Shown: positions 10,236-20,875, counted from the stretch's first letter. The stretch is DNA of 64,000 nt from Rebecca billardiae RCC1528 (GCA_965240325.2 OZ251223.1:372001-436000); one strand, 5' to 3'. Program-made: numbers and translations. Notes: generated by a model from the letters alone, not told the origin.

Positions 10236-11109
10236 CCTCGCTCGGCGCCGCGCCGCGTGGCAGCTGAAATGCGAGCGGCGAGAGGCGCGAGGCGGTGCCG
10301 ATCGGCGCCCCCGATGCGCGCGCTTTTCGATTCCTTGCTGATTTGCTTTTCTGCACGGCGCCACGGCGGTGCTGATTTGAGATTGATCTGGATTGACGAT
10401 GCATGTACAGTTTATCTTGGCAGGTTGCCGCGCCATCCTTCATCGCACGCTCTCCGAAGAGAGACCTGTACCCTGTACATACAGTCTTAACCATGGCACT
10501 GCCTGTGGCGACGACGACGGCGGTTCATGATCAGCCCTGGCATTCGCTCAAGCAGGGGCCGGCATGCAGATCTATGACAGCTCTTTCGGCGGCGGACGAC
10601 GGCGATACACTCACTTATTAACACTGATCGGACGACAGAAGAGTGACTGCGAGACAATAGGAGCCCTGCGGCTGCGTCGTGCCGCATCAACTCGCATGCC
10701 ATACGTGGCCGTGGGTCAGCATCGGCCGGGCAGCCGCGGCCTCTCTGTGACTCGTGAGTCCGAGTCCGACGCTCTGCTCCGTGCTCGGCCGTCGGTGGCG
10801 CGGGGGCGCTCGCGGAGGATGAGCAGAGAGCGGTACATCGAAGGCATGCATCGTGCATTCTAAAGGCGCATCGGCGCGGGCGACGATCGAAGACGCGAGC
10901 TGGCAGCGCGTCTGGTATGTCACGGGCACCACACGAAGCCGCGCACCGGCGTGTGCGCCGCTGAGGGCGGCGCAGGCCGGGCAGCGTCAGTCAGCGAGCG
11001 CGCTGTGGGCCACGCGGAGATGGCGGCCGGCAAGCGCCTGCGGCGCCGCGCCGGTGCACGCCGCCGCGCGTGCGGCGGGGGCGCGAGACTGGAGTGCAGC
11101 GCAGCGCCG
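10236..11109. other. Intergenic region, no gene seen
   Basis: 874 bp between the start of the histidine phosphatase and the 3' end of the methyltransferase (both minus). It should contain the phosphatase promoter. Open frames on both strands look like composition shadows; no domain, RNA gene or repeat was recognised. Confidence 0.6.
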
Positions 11110-11127
11110 CTACTCGGCCGTCGTGGC

Positions 11128-11158
<31 letters not shown>

Positions 11159-11504
11159 GCGGGGCCTTGCTTCTTCACCGCCTTGAGCATGCCGTATCGC
11201 ATCAGCCCGGACGTGAAGGCGCGGTGCATGCGCTCGAGGGTGACGCCGTCGCGCAGCGTCTTCCACCACAGGTGCGGCTTGGCCACGACGATCCACGGGT
11301 CCCACACGCCCACCCAGATCGAGTGGCGCCAGGACGGGATCGTCTCCTGATGACGGCAACAAGCCATAGGGTCACAGGGCAGGGGCGAGAGGGCGCGGGC
11401 GCGCACGGCGGCGGTGGGCGCGGCGGACGCGGGGCGTGAGGCGCACTCGGCGGCGCGCAGGGCGGCGGGGCGGCACGCGCGCGCACGCTCCATTCCCACC
11501 CCCA

Positions 11505-11560
<56 letters not shown>

Positions 11561-12630
11561 CGTACGCACGCGCCCCGCCCGCCCTCGCGCGCGCGCGTGC
11601 GCACCTTCGCCCAGTCGTCCGAGTCCACGCGCTCCAGCAGCCCCGAGCCGTCCATCAGCCGCGTGTACTCCTCGATCGAGATGAAGTACGGGTGCGTCCA
11701 CTCGCCGTACAGGAAGTCGAGCGTGTCGCGCTCGGCGGGGGTGAAGTCGGGCGGCGTCTCGCGCTGGCACCACGTCGCGAAGACCAGCGTGCCGCCCGGC
11801 TTGAGCACGCGCGCCATCTCCTCGACGTACTTCTTCTTGTCCGGCATGTGCTCGCCCGACTCGCACGCCCAGACCATGTCGAACGAGTTGTCGGGGTAGT
11901 CCATCTTGAGCGCGTCCTTGAGCTCGAACTTGGCGTTGGGCACGCCCTGCTCGGCGGCGAGCTCGGTGGCGCGCCGCACCTGCACGTCGGAGATCGTGAT
12001 CCCCGTCACCTGCGCGCCCGGGTACTTCTTCGCCAGGTAGCGCGAGGTGCCGCCGATGCCGCAGCCGACGTCGAGCACCGTCTTGACGCTCGGCATGTCC
12101 GCGCCCGACCACTTGAGCATCTCGTCGATGAAGTCGTACTTGGCCTGGATGAAGTCCTTCTTCTTGTACCCGGCCGCGCGCTCCGCGTCGTTGTAGTAGC
12201 CCAGGTGGATGTGCTCGCCCCAGTAGTACTCGAGGATGCCCTCGGACGACCACGCGTTGTACTCCTCCTGCACCGAGTTGAAGTCCTCGCCCGACTTGTA
12301 TGTCCTCGCCGGCGTGGTGAGGCTGCGCACGAGCCAGGCGGCGAAGCCGAGCAGCGCGGCGGCGACCGAGACGGCCACGGCCGCCGCGCGCGGCGTCGCG
12401 AATGCGCTCGCCAGCATCGAGCTGAGCTGCGGCAGCACCATCACCGCGCTCGCTTGCCGGCCGCTCGCCGCCGCGCGCCGCCGCTGCACGCCCGCCAGCG
12501 GCGCTGCGCTCGGCGCGGCGGCGGTGTGAGATGCGCGCAGGCCGACTGGCCGTGCCACGCGCGGACCGCCGAAGGCGCTGGTCCCCGCCACCAGGCAGGC
12601 CGCGAGCGTGACGGCGAGAGCGCGTCGCAT
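11110..12630 (-). CDS. Plastid tocopherol-methyltransferase-like enzyme
   Basis: Two exons, 12630-11605 and 11346-11110 (420 residues). The N-terminus is a signal peptide ending TSAFGGPR, an ASAF-like junction typical of proteins sent to plastids of red secondary origin, followed by an Ala/Arg-rich transit region and a hydrophobic anchor at residues 83-101. The SAM-binding motif VLDVGCGIGGTSRYLA is at 185-200, with later motifs NSFDMVWACESGEHMPDK and VLKPGGTLVFATWC. The C-terminal part (IWVGVWDPWIVVAKP) resembles gamma-tocopherol methyltransferases, which methylate the chromanol ring of vitamin E. A related quinone methyltransferase is the main alternative. The intron (11604-11347, GTGCGC...CAG) contains a (CACG)n microsatellite. 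The tail ends with a run of prolines. Confidence 0.8.
11509..11572. repeat. (CACG)n microsatellite in an intron
   Basis: About 15 uninterrupted copies of the tetranucleotide CACG/GCAC with one variant near the right end, inside the methyltransferase intron. Confidence 0.95.
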
Positions 12631-13042
12631 AATGACGACCGATCCGTCGGTGGTGGATCGGCGAGCTCGAGAGACGCTTCTCGATGAGGCCGCGAGCAAT
12701 AATTCATATCGGAAATGCCGCGCGCGCTGATGAAAATCCAACGGCGATTTATTCGCCAAGCAGGGATTTGTTTTTAACAGCCAATCGTCGTGCCTGTCGT
12801 TCGCGGAGGCGCACCTGCTACGGGTGTCGCCCTCAGCGGCGCGTGCAGCCTCCGAAGAGCCACCCTCGCGCCAGTTCGTATCCCCGCCAACGACGACAGT
12901 GCCACTTGCGAGCGGCCGCCCGCTCGCTGGGCCGCTCACTGGGCGCGCGCGCGCGCACGCAGGCGCAGGGCCGGCATGTTCGCCGTCGTCCGCCCTTCCA
13001 CCGCGCCGCCGCGCGACCGTCTGTCCGCGCTGGCTGCGCCGC
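12631..13042. other. Intergenic region upstream of the methyltransferase
   Basis: 412 bp between the methyltransferase start and the carboxypeptidase stop. The first 150 bp are A+T-richer and are the likely promoter; nothing specific recognised. Confidence 0.5.
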
Positions 13043-14566
13043 TCACGAGGCGGCGCGCGGCTTGACGAACGGCCGCGGCTTCTCGTTGCGGATCCAGCGG
13101 CCGAGGAACTCGAGCGACGCGGCGGGCTTGTACTCGGGCACCATGTGCCCGGCGCCGCGGATCGTGAGGAAGGTGAGGCCCCCCTCGTACTCCATCACGT
13201 AGCCGCCCATGCGCTGCCGGCCGTCGAGTGTCCACGGCCGCCAGCGCGCGGACTCGCGCAGGCCGATCGCGCGGGTCCAGTTCTGCGCGGCGAGCGAGTT
13301 GATCGCCGGGTCGGTGTCGCCGTTGTACACGAGCACGCGCAGCCCGGTCTCCCGCGCCACGCGCGCGTAGAAGGGCAGCAGGCTGCGCTCGGTCGAAGTG
13401 TAGTCGAAGCCGTCCGCGTTGTCAAACGAGAAGAAGCGCGAGTCGAGCGGCACGTGCAGCGCGCGGCGCACGGCGGTCTGGTTGACCCAGACGTCCATCG
13501 CGGGGCCGCCGCCGCACGGGTAGTCGTTCAGCGCGCCGCGCGCCGCCGCGCCGAGCCGCGCGCGCTGCGCGTGCCGCGTCGAGAGCGCGCGCCCCGCGTC
13601 GCGCCACGACGCGCGCCGCGGCGGCTGCCGCTCGCGCCGCAGCAGGCCGTTCTGATAGGTGCAGTCGTCGTACAGCGCGTAGGCGAAGTAGCCGCCGGCC
13701 TCCTCGTCCATGCGGTCGAGCGCGCGCGCGCACGCCTCGTCGCGCACGCCGTCGCGCAGCTGCTCGCGCGGGCACACGCGCACGATCTCCTCCCACAGCG
13801 CCTCGGAGAACTGGCCGTGCCCGTGCAAGAATTCGACGAGAAAAAGCGGGCCGTGCGAGTCGCCGCAGAGCACGTCCGTGCCGACGCAGCCGTCGCCGAC
13901 GGCGAAGCCGGCGAGCTTGGGCCCGCGCGCGTGCGGGTGCTTGAGCAGCTCGCGCGCCAGCGTGGGCACGTAGATCCCCGCGTACGACTCGCCCGTCAGG
14001 AACATCTCGCGGCCGTCAAAGTCCGGGAACGCTTTGAAGAAGCTGCGCAGGAACGCGTGCGCCGAGAGCGCGGCGCGCGTGTCGTTCCACGGGCCGCAGC
14101 TGTACGCGTCGCCGGAGGGCCTGTCGCCGCAGTACGAGTAGCCGACGGGCGCCGGCGCGTTGTAGATCAGCACCGAGCCCAGCCGCGTCCACGCCCACGG
14201 GTTGCGGAAGAGCGTGGGCACGCCGCTCTCGTTGAACTCGCGCGTGTGCAGCGAGGCCTCGCTGAGGTAGAGCGGGCCGAGCTCGACGAGCAGGCCGAAC
14301 ATCGAGCTCGCGCCCGGCCCGCCGTTCGTCCAGACGATCAGCGGGTCCTTCTCCGGGTCGTTCTCGCTCTCGAGCAGCCAGTAGTGCGTGTGGATGGGCG
14401 TCTGCTCGCCCGGCGGCGTGCCGTCGAGGAAGCCAGACCAGCAGCGCGACGGCAGCGGGCCGGACCAGCCGGGGAGGGCTGTGACCTCGTCCGCGGACAT
14501 GTCAGGCGCGCGCGTGGCGCCCACTGGCGCGAGCGCTGCAAGCAGCGCCCCCGCGGCGAGGCGCAT
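13043..14566 (-). CDS. Serine carboxypeptidase (peptidase family S10)
   Basis: 507 residues, intronless. A hydrophobic N-terminus (MRLAAGALLAALAPVGATRA) is a signal peptide, so the enzyme is vacuolar or secreted. Family signatures in order: WLLESENDPEKDPLIVWTNG, GGPGASSMFG (oxyanion region), NPWAWTRLGSVLIYNAPAPVGYSY, the nucleophile GESYAG (S194), the catalytic Asp in VYNGDTDPAIN and the catalytic His in IRGAGHMVPEYKP. All three triad residues are present, so it should be active in releasing C-terminal amino acids. Two N-glycosylation-like NDT/NQT sites occur. The length is normal for the family. It is divergent from an MFS transporter, with a 184-bp shared upstream region. Confidence 0.95.
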   Translation of the reverse strand: MRLAAGALLAALAPVGATRAPDMSADEVTALPGWSGPLPSRCWSGFLDGTPPGEQTPIHTHYWLLESENDPEKDPLIVWTNGGPGASSMFGLLVELGPLYLSEASLHTREFNESGVPTLFRNPWAWTRLGSVLIYNAPAPVGYSYCGDRPSGDAYSCGPWNDTRAALSAHAFLRSFFKAFPDFDGREMFLTGESYAGIYVPTLARELLKHPHARGPKLAGFAVGDGCVGTDVLCGDSHGPLFLVEFLHGHGQFSEALWEEIVRVCPREQLRDGVRDEACARALDRMDEEAGGYFAYALYDDCTYQNGLLRRERQPPRRASWRDAGRALSTRHAQRARLGAAARGALNDYPCGGGPAMDVWVNQTAVRRALHVPLDSRFFSFDNADGFDYTSTERSLLPFYARVARETGLRVLVYNGDTDPAINSLAAQNWTRAIGLRESARWRPWTLDGRQRMGGYVMEYEGGLTFLTIRGAGHMVPEYKPAASLEFLGRWIRNEKPRPFVKPRAAS

Positions 14567-14750
14567 GATCGATCGCCGGCAGTCGCCGAGGGCGGCACGG
14601 CAAGAACTGCGCCGGACCCTGCCCAGGCCGGACGAGCCGGAGCCCCTGCTCACCAGGACACACGCGGCCGGGCGTAACACAACGAAGCATTCGAGACGAT
14701 TCGCCCACGCAACGCAGCCAGCGCATCTCCGGGCGGGAGGCAACTGTCCG
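14567..14750. promoter_or_regulatory. Divergent promoter region, S10 peptidase / MFS
   Basis: 184 bp separate the two start codons of divergently transcribed genes and must contain both promoters. No TATA or CCAAT box is obvious. Position is the only evidence. Confidence 0.45.
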
Positions 14751-16233
14751 ATGGCGGCTGGCGCCGACGGGGGTGGCGGGGCAATGTGCCCGCCCACCGC
14801 GCCCTCGCAGCAGCCAGAGACGCCCAAGGCGATAGCGATGACCCGGTTCAACCGAGGAGTCCTCTTCGGCTCGCTCGCCGTCTTCACCCTCGTCAGCGGC
14901 TTCGCGTCCACATTCCCGTTCATGCATGCGCGCCGTGATGAGCTCGGCTGCACGGCCACGTGCATCGGCTTCACCACCTCGCTGTCGTCCCTGCTCCGGC
15001 TGGTGGGCGCGATGCTTGTCGGCCGGCTGAGCGACAGCGTCGGCAGACGACCCATGCTCTGGCTCGGCTTCCTCGGCTGCGCCCTCTCCCTCGCCATCTC
15101 GGCCGGGACCGACTCGATCGAGGGCCTTTACCTGAGCCTCGTGCCCTCGTCCCTCCTCAACCACACGGGCAGCGTGCTCAAGGCGCTGTTCGCCGACTAC
15201 GCGGCGGACGCGGGGGTGGACGAGGCCACGCGCGCCTCGGCGATGGGCAAGCTCGGCATGGCGCTCGGCGTCTCGCTGATGGTCGGGCCGGTGCTCGCGT
15301 CCGCGTTTGCGACGTCGTACAAAGAGGCCGTGGCGGTGAGCGCGACCACCACCAGCTTCGCCGCGGTGTTCCTCGCGCTGCTGCCGGCGCCGCGCACGAT
15401 CGTGCCCAGCGCGGACGCGAAGCCGGGGGGCAAGGGCGCCGCCGCCGCCGCCGGCGGCGGCCTCGCCTTCCTCCGCCGCTTCTTCGACCCGCGCACGGTG
15501 CAGAGCGGCGGCGCGCGCCTCATCCTCGCCATCCGCTTCTTTGCCGGGATGGCCTTTCACGTCTTCCAGGTCGTGTGGCCCGCGTCGCTCAAGAGCCGGT
15601 TCGACTTCGGGCCGAGCGACCACGGCGTCTTCATGGCCGTCGTCGGCTTCTCGTACGCGCTCTCCCAAGGCGTGATCGCCAAGATGCTCATCAAGCGCTT
15701 CGAAGGTGCGGCGCGCGCTCGCGCGCGCTCGCGAGCGCGCAGCGCGACCCGCGCCGGGCCGTCCGCGCCGGGCCGTCCGCGCGCGCATCGCCAGCTCACG
15801 CGCCCGCCCGCGCTGCGCGCACCGTGCAGCGCGGCCGGCCGGGTTGGTGATGAGCTGCATCCTCCTGCTGGGCCTGGGCCGGCCCATCGCGCTGTGGACC
15901 TCCGACGTGCGCGTGGTGTACTGCTGCTTCTGCGCAATGGTGGTCGCGCTGGGCGTGCTCAACACCCTCATCTCGTCTGCGTGCGCGCGGCTGGCGTCGG
16001 GCGACCTGCTCGGCGGGCTCTTCGGCATGGTGGACGCCGTGGAGAACTGCACGGGGATCATCGGCCCGGTCGTCGGCGGCATCGTCGCCAGGCACGGCGA
16101 GCACATGCCCATCTCCGTCGTCGTCGCCTGCTACATGCTCAACTTCCTGCTCGTGCTCGCGTTCTACAGGAAGCATGTGGTGCTCGCGCCGAGCGCGCAG
16201 ACGGCGTCGGACGCGGCGAAGAAGACCAACTAG
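14751..16233 (+). CDS. Major facilitator superfamily transporter
   Basis: Two exons, 14751-15705 and 15830-16233, giving 452 residues. The frame alternates hydrophobic helices and short loops in the MFS pattern: about 12 segments with the diagnostic loop 2-3 motif GRLSDSVGRRP and a long cytosolic loop between helices 6 and 7 (ADAKPGGKGAAAAAGGG). The resemblance is to drug/H+ antiporter or sugar-type MFS proteins; the substrate cannot be told. The intron starts GTGCGG and shifts the frame; the phase (G + CG) restores a continuous helix 9-10 region (KRFEA then RPAGLVMSC). The lysine-rich end (AAKKTN) is cytosolic. Confidence 0.88.
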
Positions 16234-16967
16234 GGCGCGAGGCTCAGAGCCGCGCTTCGGCTTCCGCGCCGCGCGCGTCATCACGAGCGGACTTCGCCGC
16301 TCATAGCAGTGTCCAGGCCTGGTGGCAGGCTTGCCGCCAGGGGTAGGTGAAGGCCGTCATCGCGGTCACAATGGCGTTGCCCGTGCCCGTGCCCTGGATG
16401 GCCGCCATGGGCATTATTCAATTATTGCGACGTCGGAATCGTCACAGCAGGCTACGACTGGTCATGATACAGTTTCAATGTACATTCAGGATGCGTGTAT
16501 CCCGGGGATGAACGTGATGCTGATTTGACAGTGACGATGCTGATTAGCTAGACTACCTTCTGAGCTTCGGCAGAGTACGAGGCGCGACACGCCACTCCAA
16601 CACTGCGCGGAGCCAGTGCCGCCGCGGGCGGTGCAGACGATGATTCATCGGTCACTGCGACGGGCCGCAGCGGCGAGACCATGGCAGCTGCAGCGTAAGG
16701 TCTGCACGTTGCCACGCGCCAGAACTCGCAATGCGTGCTGCTGGGCGGCGTGCAATCCGCAGTCTCCGACGGGCCGCATGCCACGCTCCGACGGGCCGCA
16801 TGCCACGCAGGAGAGCGCCGTCGGGATCTGACACTGAGGGTGTCACGCCTTGCCCCTCAGAAGCGCCACGATCGAATAGTCCGGGTGGCGCTCTGCCGCT
16901 TGCCCGGCGGCGCACATGGTCAAGCGGTATCGTTCGAGTGCGCCCGCATCGTGCGCGCCGTGTGACC
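16234..16967. other. Convergent intergenic region
   Basis: 734 bp between the 3' ends of the MFS gene and the RIIa gene. Contains a short direct repeat near 16772-16808 (CGACGGGCCGCATGCCACGC occurs twice, nearly back to back). No gene recognised. Confidence 0.6.
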
Positions 16968-17345
16968 CTACAATTGCGCTTTGAAGAAGGCCTGCTCTTT
17001 GAACCACATCGCCGAGAACTCGATGATGTCCTCAGCCGTCTTTGGCCGGGCTTTTCGGATCGCCTTTGTGTACTCGTTGAGCACCTCCGGGAGGGACGGC
17101 GGAATCATGGTCTGTAGCCTGGTGTCATTCGAGTCGGGGAACCTGTGTGTGTTCTTATGGATGCCCTGGCTGAACACGGTCTCGCCAAGCGCCAGCTTGG
17201 TGTCCATCGTGAGCCCGAAACTGACGACAGGTGTGGGGCCCCCCGCAAACACCCCGGCCCCGACCGACCCAAGCCTACGAAATAACGAAACCGGCCGTTC
17301 CGGATCGATTTCCGGCCTCTCATTCAGCATGGCGGCGGGGTCCAC
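16968..17345 (-). CDS. Small RIIa (dimerization/docking) domain protein
   Basis: 125 residues, intronless. The last 45 residues (PPSLPEVLNEYTKAIRKARP then EDIIEFSAMWFKEQ) fit the RIIa fold found at the N-terminus of PKA regulatory subunits and in ROPN1, SPA17 and radial-spoke proteins, which dimerises to bind amphipathic A-kinase-anchoring helices. Here it is C-terminal and stands alone, as in some flagellar proteins. The first 75 residues are not recognised. Only 95 bp separate its start from the stop of the polycystin gene upstream of it on the same strand. A ciliary role is inferred from family and context. Confidence 0.75.
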   Translation of the reverse strand: MDPAAMLNERPEIDPERPVSLFRRLGSVGAGVFAGGPTPVVSFGLTMDTKLALGETVFSQGIHKNTHRFPDSNDTRLQTMIPPSLPEVLNEYTKAIRKARPKTAEDIIEFSAMWFKEQAFFKAQL

Positions 17346-17440
17346 GAGCTAGTGCTCGCGACTCCTCAGTGACCACCGAGCGACAATGCCAGATTCGTCC
17401 TCGCCGCGGGCATCGCGCGCCCACGGCAAGGGCGCGATCG

Positions 17441-20400
17441 TCACTGCGGCCAGCTGAGCATGCGCTGCAGGGCGCCGATGACCGCGCCGTCTGTTGCACG
17501 CGCGCGGCGCGTGCCCACCGCGGCGACCGCCGTCGCGCGCGCGTCATCCTCCGCGTCCTCAAAGTCGCCGCCGTCGACGCGCTGCCGCAGCAGGTGCGTC
17601 TCGCGCCGCGTGTCGTTCACCGCGATCAGTAGCGTGTCCACCCTGCGCCCCACGTTGTCCAGCTGGTTGCCGAGCGCGCGCACCGTCCGCATCACGGCAT
17701 CGAGCTGCGCGGCGTTCTCGGCCGCGATGCGCGCGCCCTCGGCGGCGGAGGCGAGCGCGGCGTGGTCGTGGTCGGCGCTCCCGCGGCGCGAGTTCGGGCT
17801 GCCCGCGTTGAGGTTGCGGTGGATGCTCTGCATCCGGCGCACAGTGCGCTGGAACCCGCAGTCCTGCTGCGTGCGCGCAAAGTCGCCGCGCCGGTCCTCG
17901 AAGCCGTACTTATCCATCAGCTTGCACACCGAGTCAAAGAGCAGCTCCCGGACTTGTAGCCGGTCGAGCTCGGTGGTCTCGCCGCGGCTGCAGCGCTTCT
18001 GCATCAGCCGGCACGCCTCGAGCTTCTCGTGCCGCTCCGACGTGTGCTGGTACAGGTACGTCACGGGCACGTACAGCGAGCGCCGGGACTTGACCATCAT
18101 GCAAGTCACGCACATGTCCAGCAGCTGCCGCGTGTCCACCACCTGGTCGCCGCGCCGGTCGAGCTCGATCAGCCGCCAGCGGATCATCGCGAGCAGCCCG
18201 ATGAGCACGAGGTCGTTCTCGCCCGAGCGGTACTCCTTGTGCCGCACCGCCGCGCGCGGCTGCACGCGCCCGCCGCGCACCACCCGGCAGGACACGCCAA
18301 ACGTCATCACGGCGTCGACACTCAAGACGATGCCTTCCGCTGCGCGCGGCGCGTGCGGGCGCGCGCGCGCCGCACGTGCGCGCGCGCCGGGCGGGCGCGC
18401 GCGGGCAGCGGCGCGAGAGGGGGCACGCGCGTGAGACGGCGGCTCGCGCGGGACCGCGCGGGACGCGCGGATGTGGCTGCGGCTGTGACGTGCGCCGCGC
18501 CGGGTGGTGTGCCGCGCGCGCGCGCACCCGGCAGCAGCAGCTGGTCCGCCTCCTTGAGATAGTACGTGACGTCTCGCGAGAGCGCGAGTCTCCGCACCTC
18601 CGTCTCGATCGTGAGCCCCGACGAGTTGCACCGCTTCAAGCCGGTGCCGCTCTGGTAGGTCTCGTCGCGGTCCTGGTCGGTCTCGGCGAAGCAGAAGACG
18701 GTGTCGTGCTGCCGCAGCTCGATCGGCTCCTGCACACCGCTCACGTGCAGCTTGTACATCCCGACTTCGACAACACGAGACCAGGTCCAGCCGCCCACCA
18801 CCGACGAGAGTGGCATGCCCTGCACGCCGCCGAGCGCGGCCGAGCCCTTGTGCGGCGAGGAGAAGCTGTGAAGCTGGTCGTAGTCGACGCCCTGCTGCTT
18901 CTTCTCGGCGACCTTCACCTCGATGTAGTACTCGTTCAGTATCGCTGCGCGCGCAGTGGGCGCGCGCGGCTCGGCTCAGCGCGCGCGGCTGCACCGTGCG
19001 CGCAGCCGCGGTCGCAGACCCGCGTGGCGCGGCCGCGGCGGTCGCGCGCGCACCGATGAAGACGTTGATGAGCACGAGCACGCCCGCGACGGCGTACGTG
19101 AGGAAGAAGAGCGGCGCGAGCACCGGGTTCGCGCGGCGCAGCTCCTCGTACTCGACGTCGCCCACCATGAAGCGCATGCAAGTTGAGATCGACTCCATCG
19201 GCGAGTGGAACGCGCCCATCATCGGCCCGAACGCAAAGTGGCCCACGATCGCGAAGGAGACGAGGAGGAGGACGAAGATGAGGAGGAAGGAGGCGAGGTC
19301 GCCGCTCGCCTTGCTCATCACGTCGAAGATCACCATCATCGCCGAGTCGAGCTTGAGGTACTTGAACATCTTGAAGACGCAGAGCAGCACCGTCCACGCC
19401 ATCGTCGTCATCAGCGAGTGGTAGGTGACGGGTACAGACGTGATGTCCTCGGTGCGCCACGTGTCCTCGGCCATCCCGCGGCGGTGGACGAGGAGGAAGC
19501 GGATGTACATCACGAGGAACGTGATCGTCGACGCCGAGATCAGCAGCTCGCACACGTTGAAGAAGTCCGTCACCCACGAGCGCCCGACGCGCATCCAGTC
19601 CTTGAGCATCTTGACCGTGTAATAGAAAATCATCGAATACACGAGCAGGTCGAGGATGACGTACGACCAGTCGCGCGGGTTGTCCATGTGGTACATGCGC
19701 GCCTTGACGGAGGAGATGAGCACCGAGTTCATCACGTTGCCCGTCATCGAGTACTCGAACATCACGCGCACCGTCGTGAGCAGGTTCGACCGGCGGTTGA
19801 GGATGTTGACCGTGAACGCAATCGCGACCGTGTTGCCGTCGACAAAGTCGGCCGTCTGCAGCTCGTCGACGATGTGGTCGAAGAGGGTGCGGTTGTTGGT
19901 GGGCAGCTTCTTGAGGTAGCCGCTGACGCCGTAGTCCGCGTACCCCAGCGGCTTCTGCCACGAGTTGCGCAGGAACGAGAACGTGTTCGCGTGGTGCTTG
20001 AAGCATGGCGAGGCGCCCGCCCACACGGGCCAGCCGGTCTCCGGATCGGTCGCCTCGCAGGCAGCCCAGCGCGCGCTGTCCTCGGCGGCCGTGCCGTTGG
20101 CCCAGCCGGCGGGGTAGTCGGACGTGTCGAAGTTGAAGTGGCCGGGCAGCGACGCGTGCCTGTGCACCGGCCGGTTGCGCAGCATCCGCAGCTGCAGGTC
20201 GCCCGGGTCGCCGACGTGTTCGTGCAGCCCGTACAACGCGTCGGCGTAGTCGTCGCGCAGCCACGCCCACATGTCCTCGACGGACTTGACCTCGTTGAAG
20301 TCGGAGTTGGCGTCGAGGCCGGCCTGCTCCAGGTCGAGCACCTCCTTCAGCACCTCGCTCGTCTCCCAGCACTCGTGGATCTCGGGCGAGTGCAGCAGCA

Positions 20401-20746
20401 GCAGCACGATCAGCCCCACCAGGAAGATCGTGAAGAGCGTGAGCTCGCGGTAGAAGATGAGGCGGCGCTGCGAGTGGACGAGCTGGATGGCGAAGCGGAT
20501 CGGCAGCACCGTCTTGCGCGACAGCGCGCGCTCGGCCTGCCGGTGCTTGCGCAGTCGCTGCAGGCACTTGGAGAGCTGCTTGCACGCACGCCACTCGGCC
20601 GGCGAAAGCGCGTTGCGCCGGCGCGCTGACGAGCCCCGCGGCGAGCTGAGCTCGGAGGGCAAGTACGTCGAGGGCAGCAGCTTGCGCACCTCTTGCCTCG
20701 CCGTGCCCACCGCTGGGAGATTCCGGCGGAGCGAGGCCGTCGACAT
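17441..20746 (-). CDS. PKD2: Polycystin-type (PKD2/TRPP) cation channel
   Basis: Three exons: 20746-19054, 18944-18528 and 18339-17441 (1002 residues). After a basic N-terminus, TM1 (FLVGLIVLLLL) is followed by a large extracellular loop of about 230 residues with the polycystin features WLRDDYADALYG, RMLRNRPVHRH and YADYGVSGYLKKLP, then TM2-TM6, including MFYYTVKMLKDW-like linkers and the pore region GPMMGAFHSPMESISTCMRF. The first splice junction rebuilds the conserved post-TM6 segment FIAILNEYYIEVK. A cytosolic tail of about 400 residues follows, with a predicted coiled coil near the end (AENAAQLDAVMRTVRALGNQ). PKD2 channels conduct Ca2+ and sit in ciliary membranes. The tail is much longer than in animal PKD2 and is not recognised. 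An alternative ATG lies at 20833. Confidence 0.93.
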   Translation of the reverse strand: MSTASLRRNLPAVGTARQEVRKLLPSTYLPSELSSPRGSSARRRNALSPAEWRACKQLSKCLQRLRKHRQAERALSRKTVLPIRFAIQLVHSQRRLIFYRELTLFTIFLVGLIVLLLLHSPEIHECWETSEVLKEVLDLEQAGLDANSDFNEVKSVEDMWAWLRDDYADALYGLHEHVGDPGDLQLRMLRNRPVHRHASLPGHFNFDTSDYPAGWANGTAAEDSARWAACEATDPETGWPVWAGASPCFKHHANTFSFLRNSWQKPLGYADYGVSGYLKKLPTNNRTLFDHIVDELQTADFVDGNTVAIAFTVNILNRRSNLLTTVRVMFEYSMTGNVMNSVLISSVKARMYHMDNPRDWSYVILDLLVYSMIFYYTVKMLKDWMRVGRSWVTDFFNVCELLISASTITFLVMYIRFLLVHRRGMAEDTWRTEDITSVPVTYHSLMTTMAWTVLLCVFKMFKYLKLDSAMMVIFDVMSKASGDLASFLLIFVLLLVSFAIVGHFAFGPMMGAFHSPMESISTCMRFMVGDVEYEELRRANPVLAPLFFLTYAVAGVLVLINVFIGARATAAAAPRGSATAAARTVQPRALSRAARAHCARSDTERVLHRGEGRREEAAGRRLRPASQLLLAAQGLGRARRRAGHATLVGGGRLDLVSCCRSRDVQAARERCAGADRAAAARHRLLLRRDRPGPRRDLPERHRLEAVQLVGAHDRDGGAETRALARRHVLSQGGGPAAAAGCARARHTTRRGARHSRSHIRASRAVPREPPSHARAPSRAAARARPPGARARAARARPHAPRAAEGIVLSVDAVMTFGVSCRVVRGGRVQPRAAVRHKEYRSGENDLVLIGLLAMIRWRLIELDRRGDQVVDTRQLLDMCVTCMMVKSRRSLYVPVTYLYQHTSERHEKLEACRLMQKRCSRGETTELDRLQVRELLFDSVCKLMDKYGFEDRRGDFARTQQDCGFQRTVRRMQSIHRNLNAGSPNSRRGSADHDHAALASAAEGARIAAENAAQLDAVMRTVRALGNQLDNVGRRVDTLLIAVNDTRRETHLLRQRVDGGDFEDAEDDARATAVAAVGTRRARATDGAVIGALQRMLSWPQ

Positions 20747-20875
20747 CGGCCGCGTGCGCGCGCTCGCGTCGCGTCCGGGCAATGACAACCGAGGGCACCG
20801 GCCCGCGCGCGCCGCGCGGCGCGTGTGCGGCACTCGTCCGGCCCGGGCGGTGCATCAAAGAGGCGCAATGGCCGC
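20747..20875. promoter_or_regulatory. Divergent promoter region, PKD2 / monooxygenase
   Basis: About 130 bp between the two chosen start codons of divergent genes. Both promoters must lie here or in the 5' ends of the genes. No motif stands out. Confidence 0.4.
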
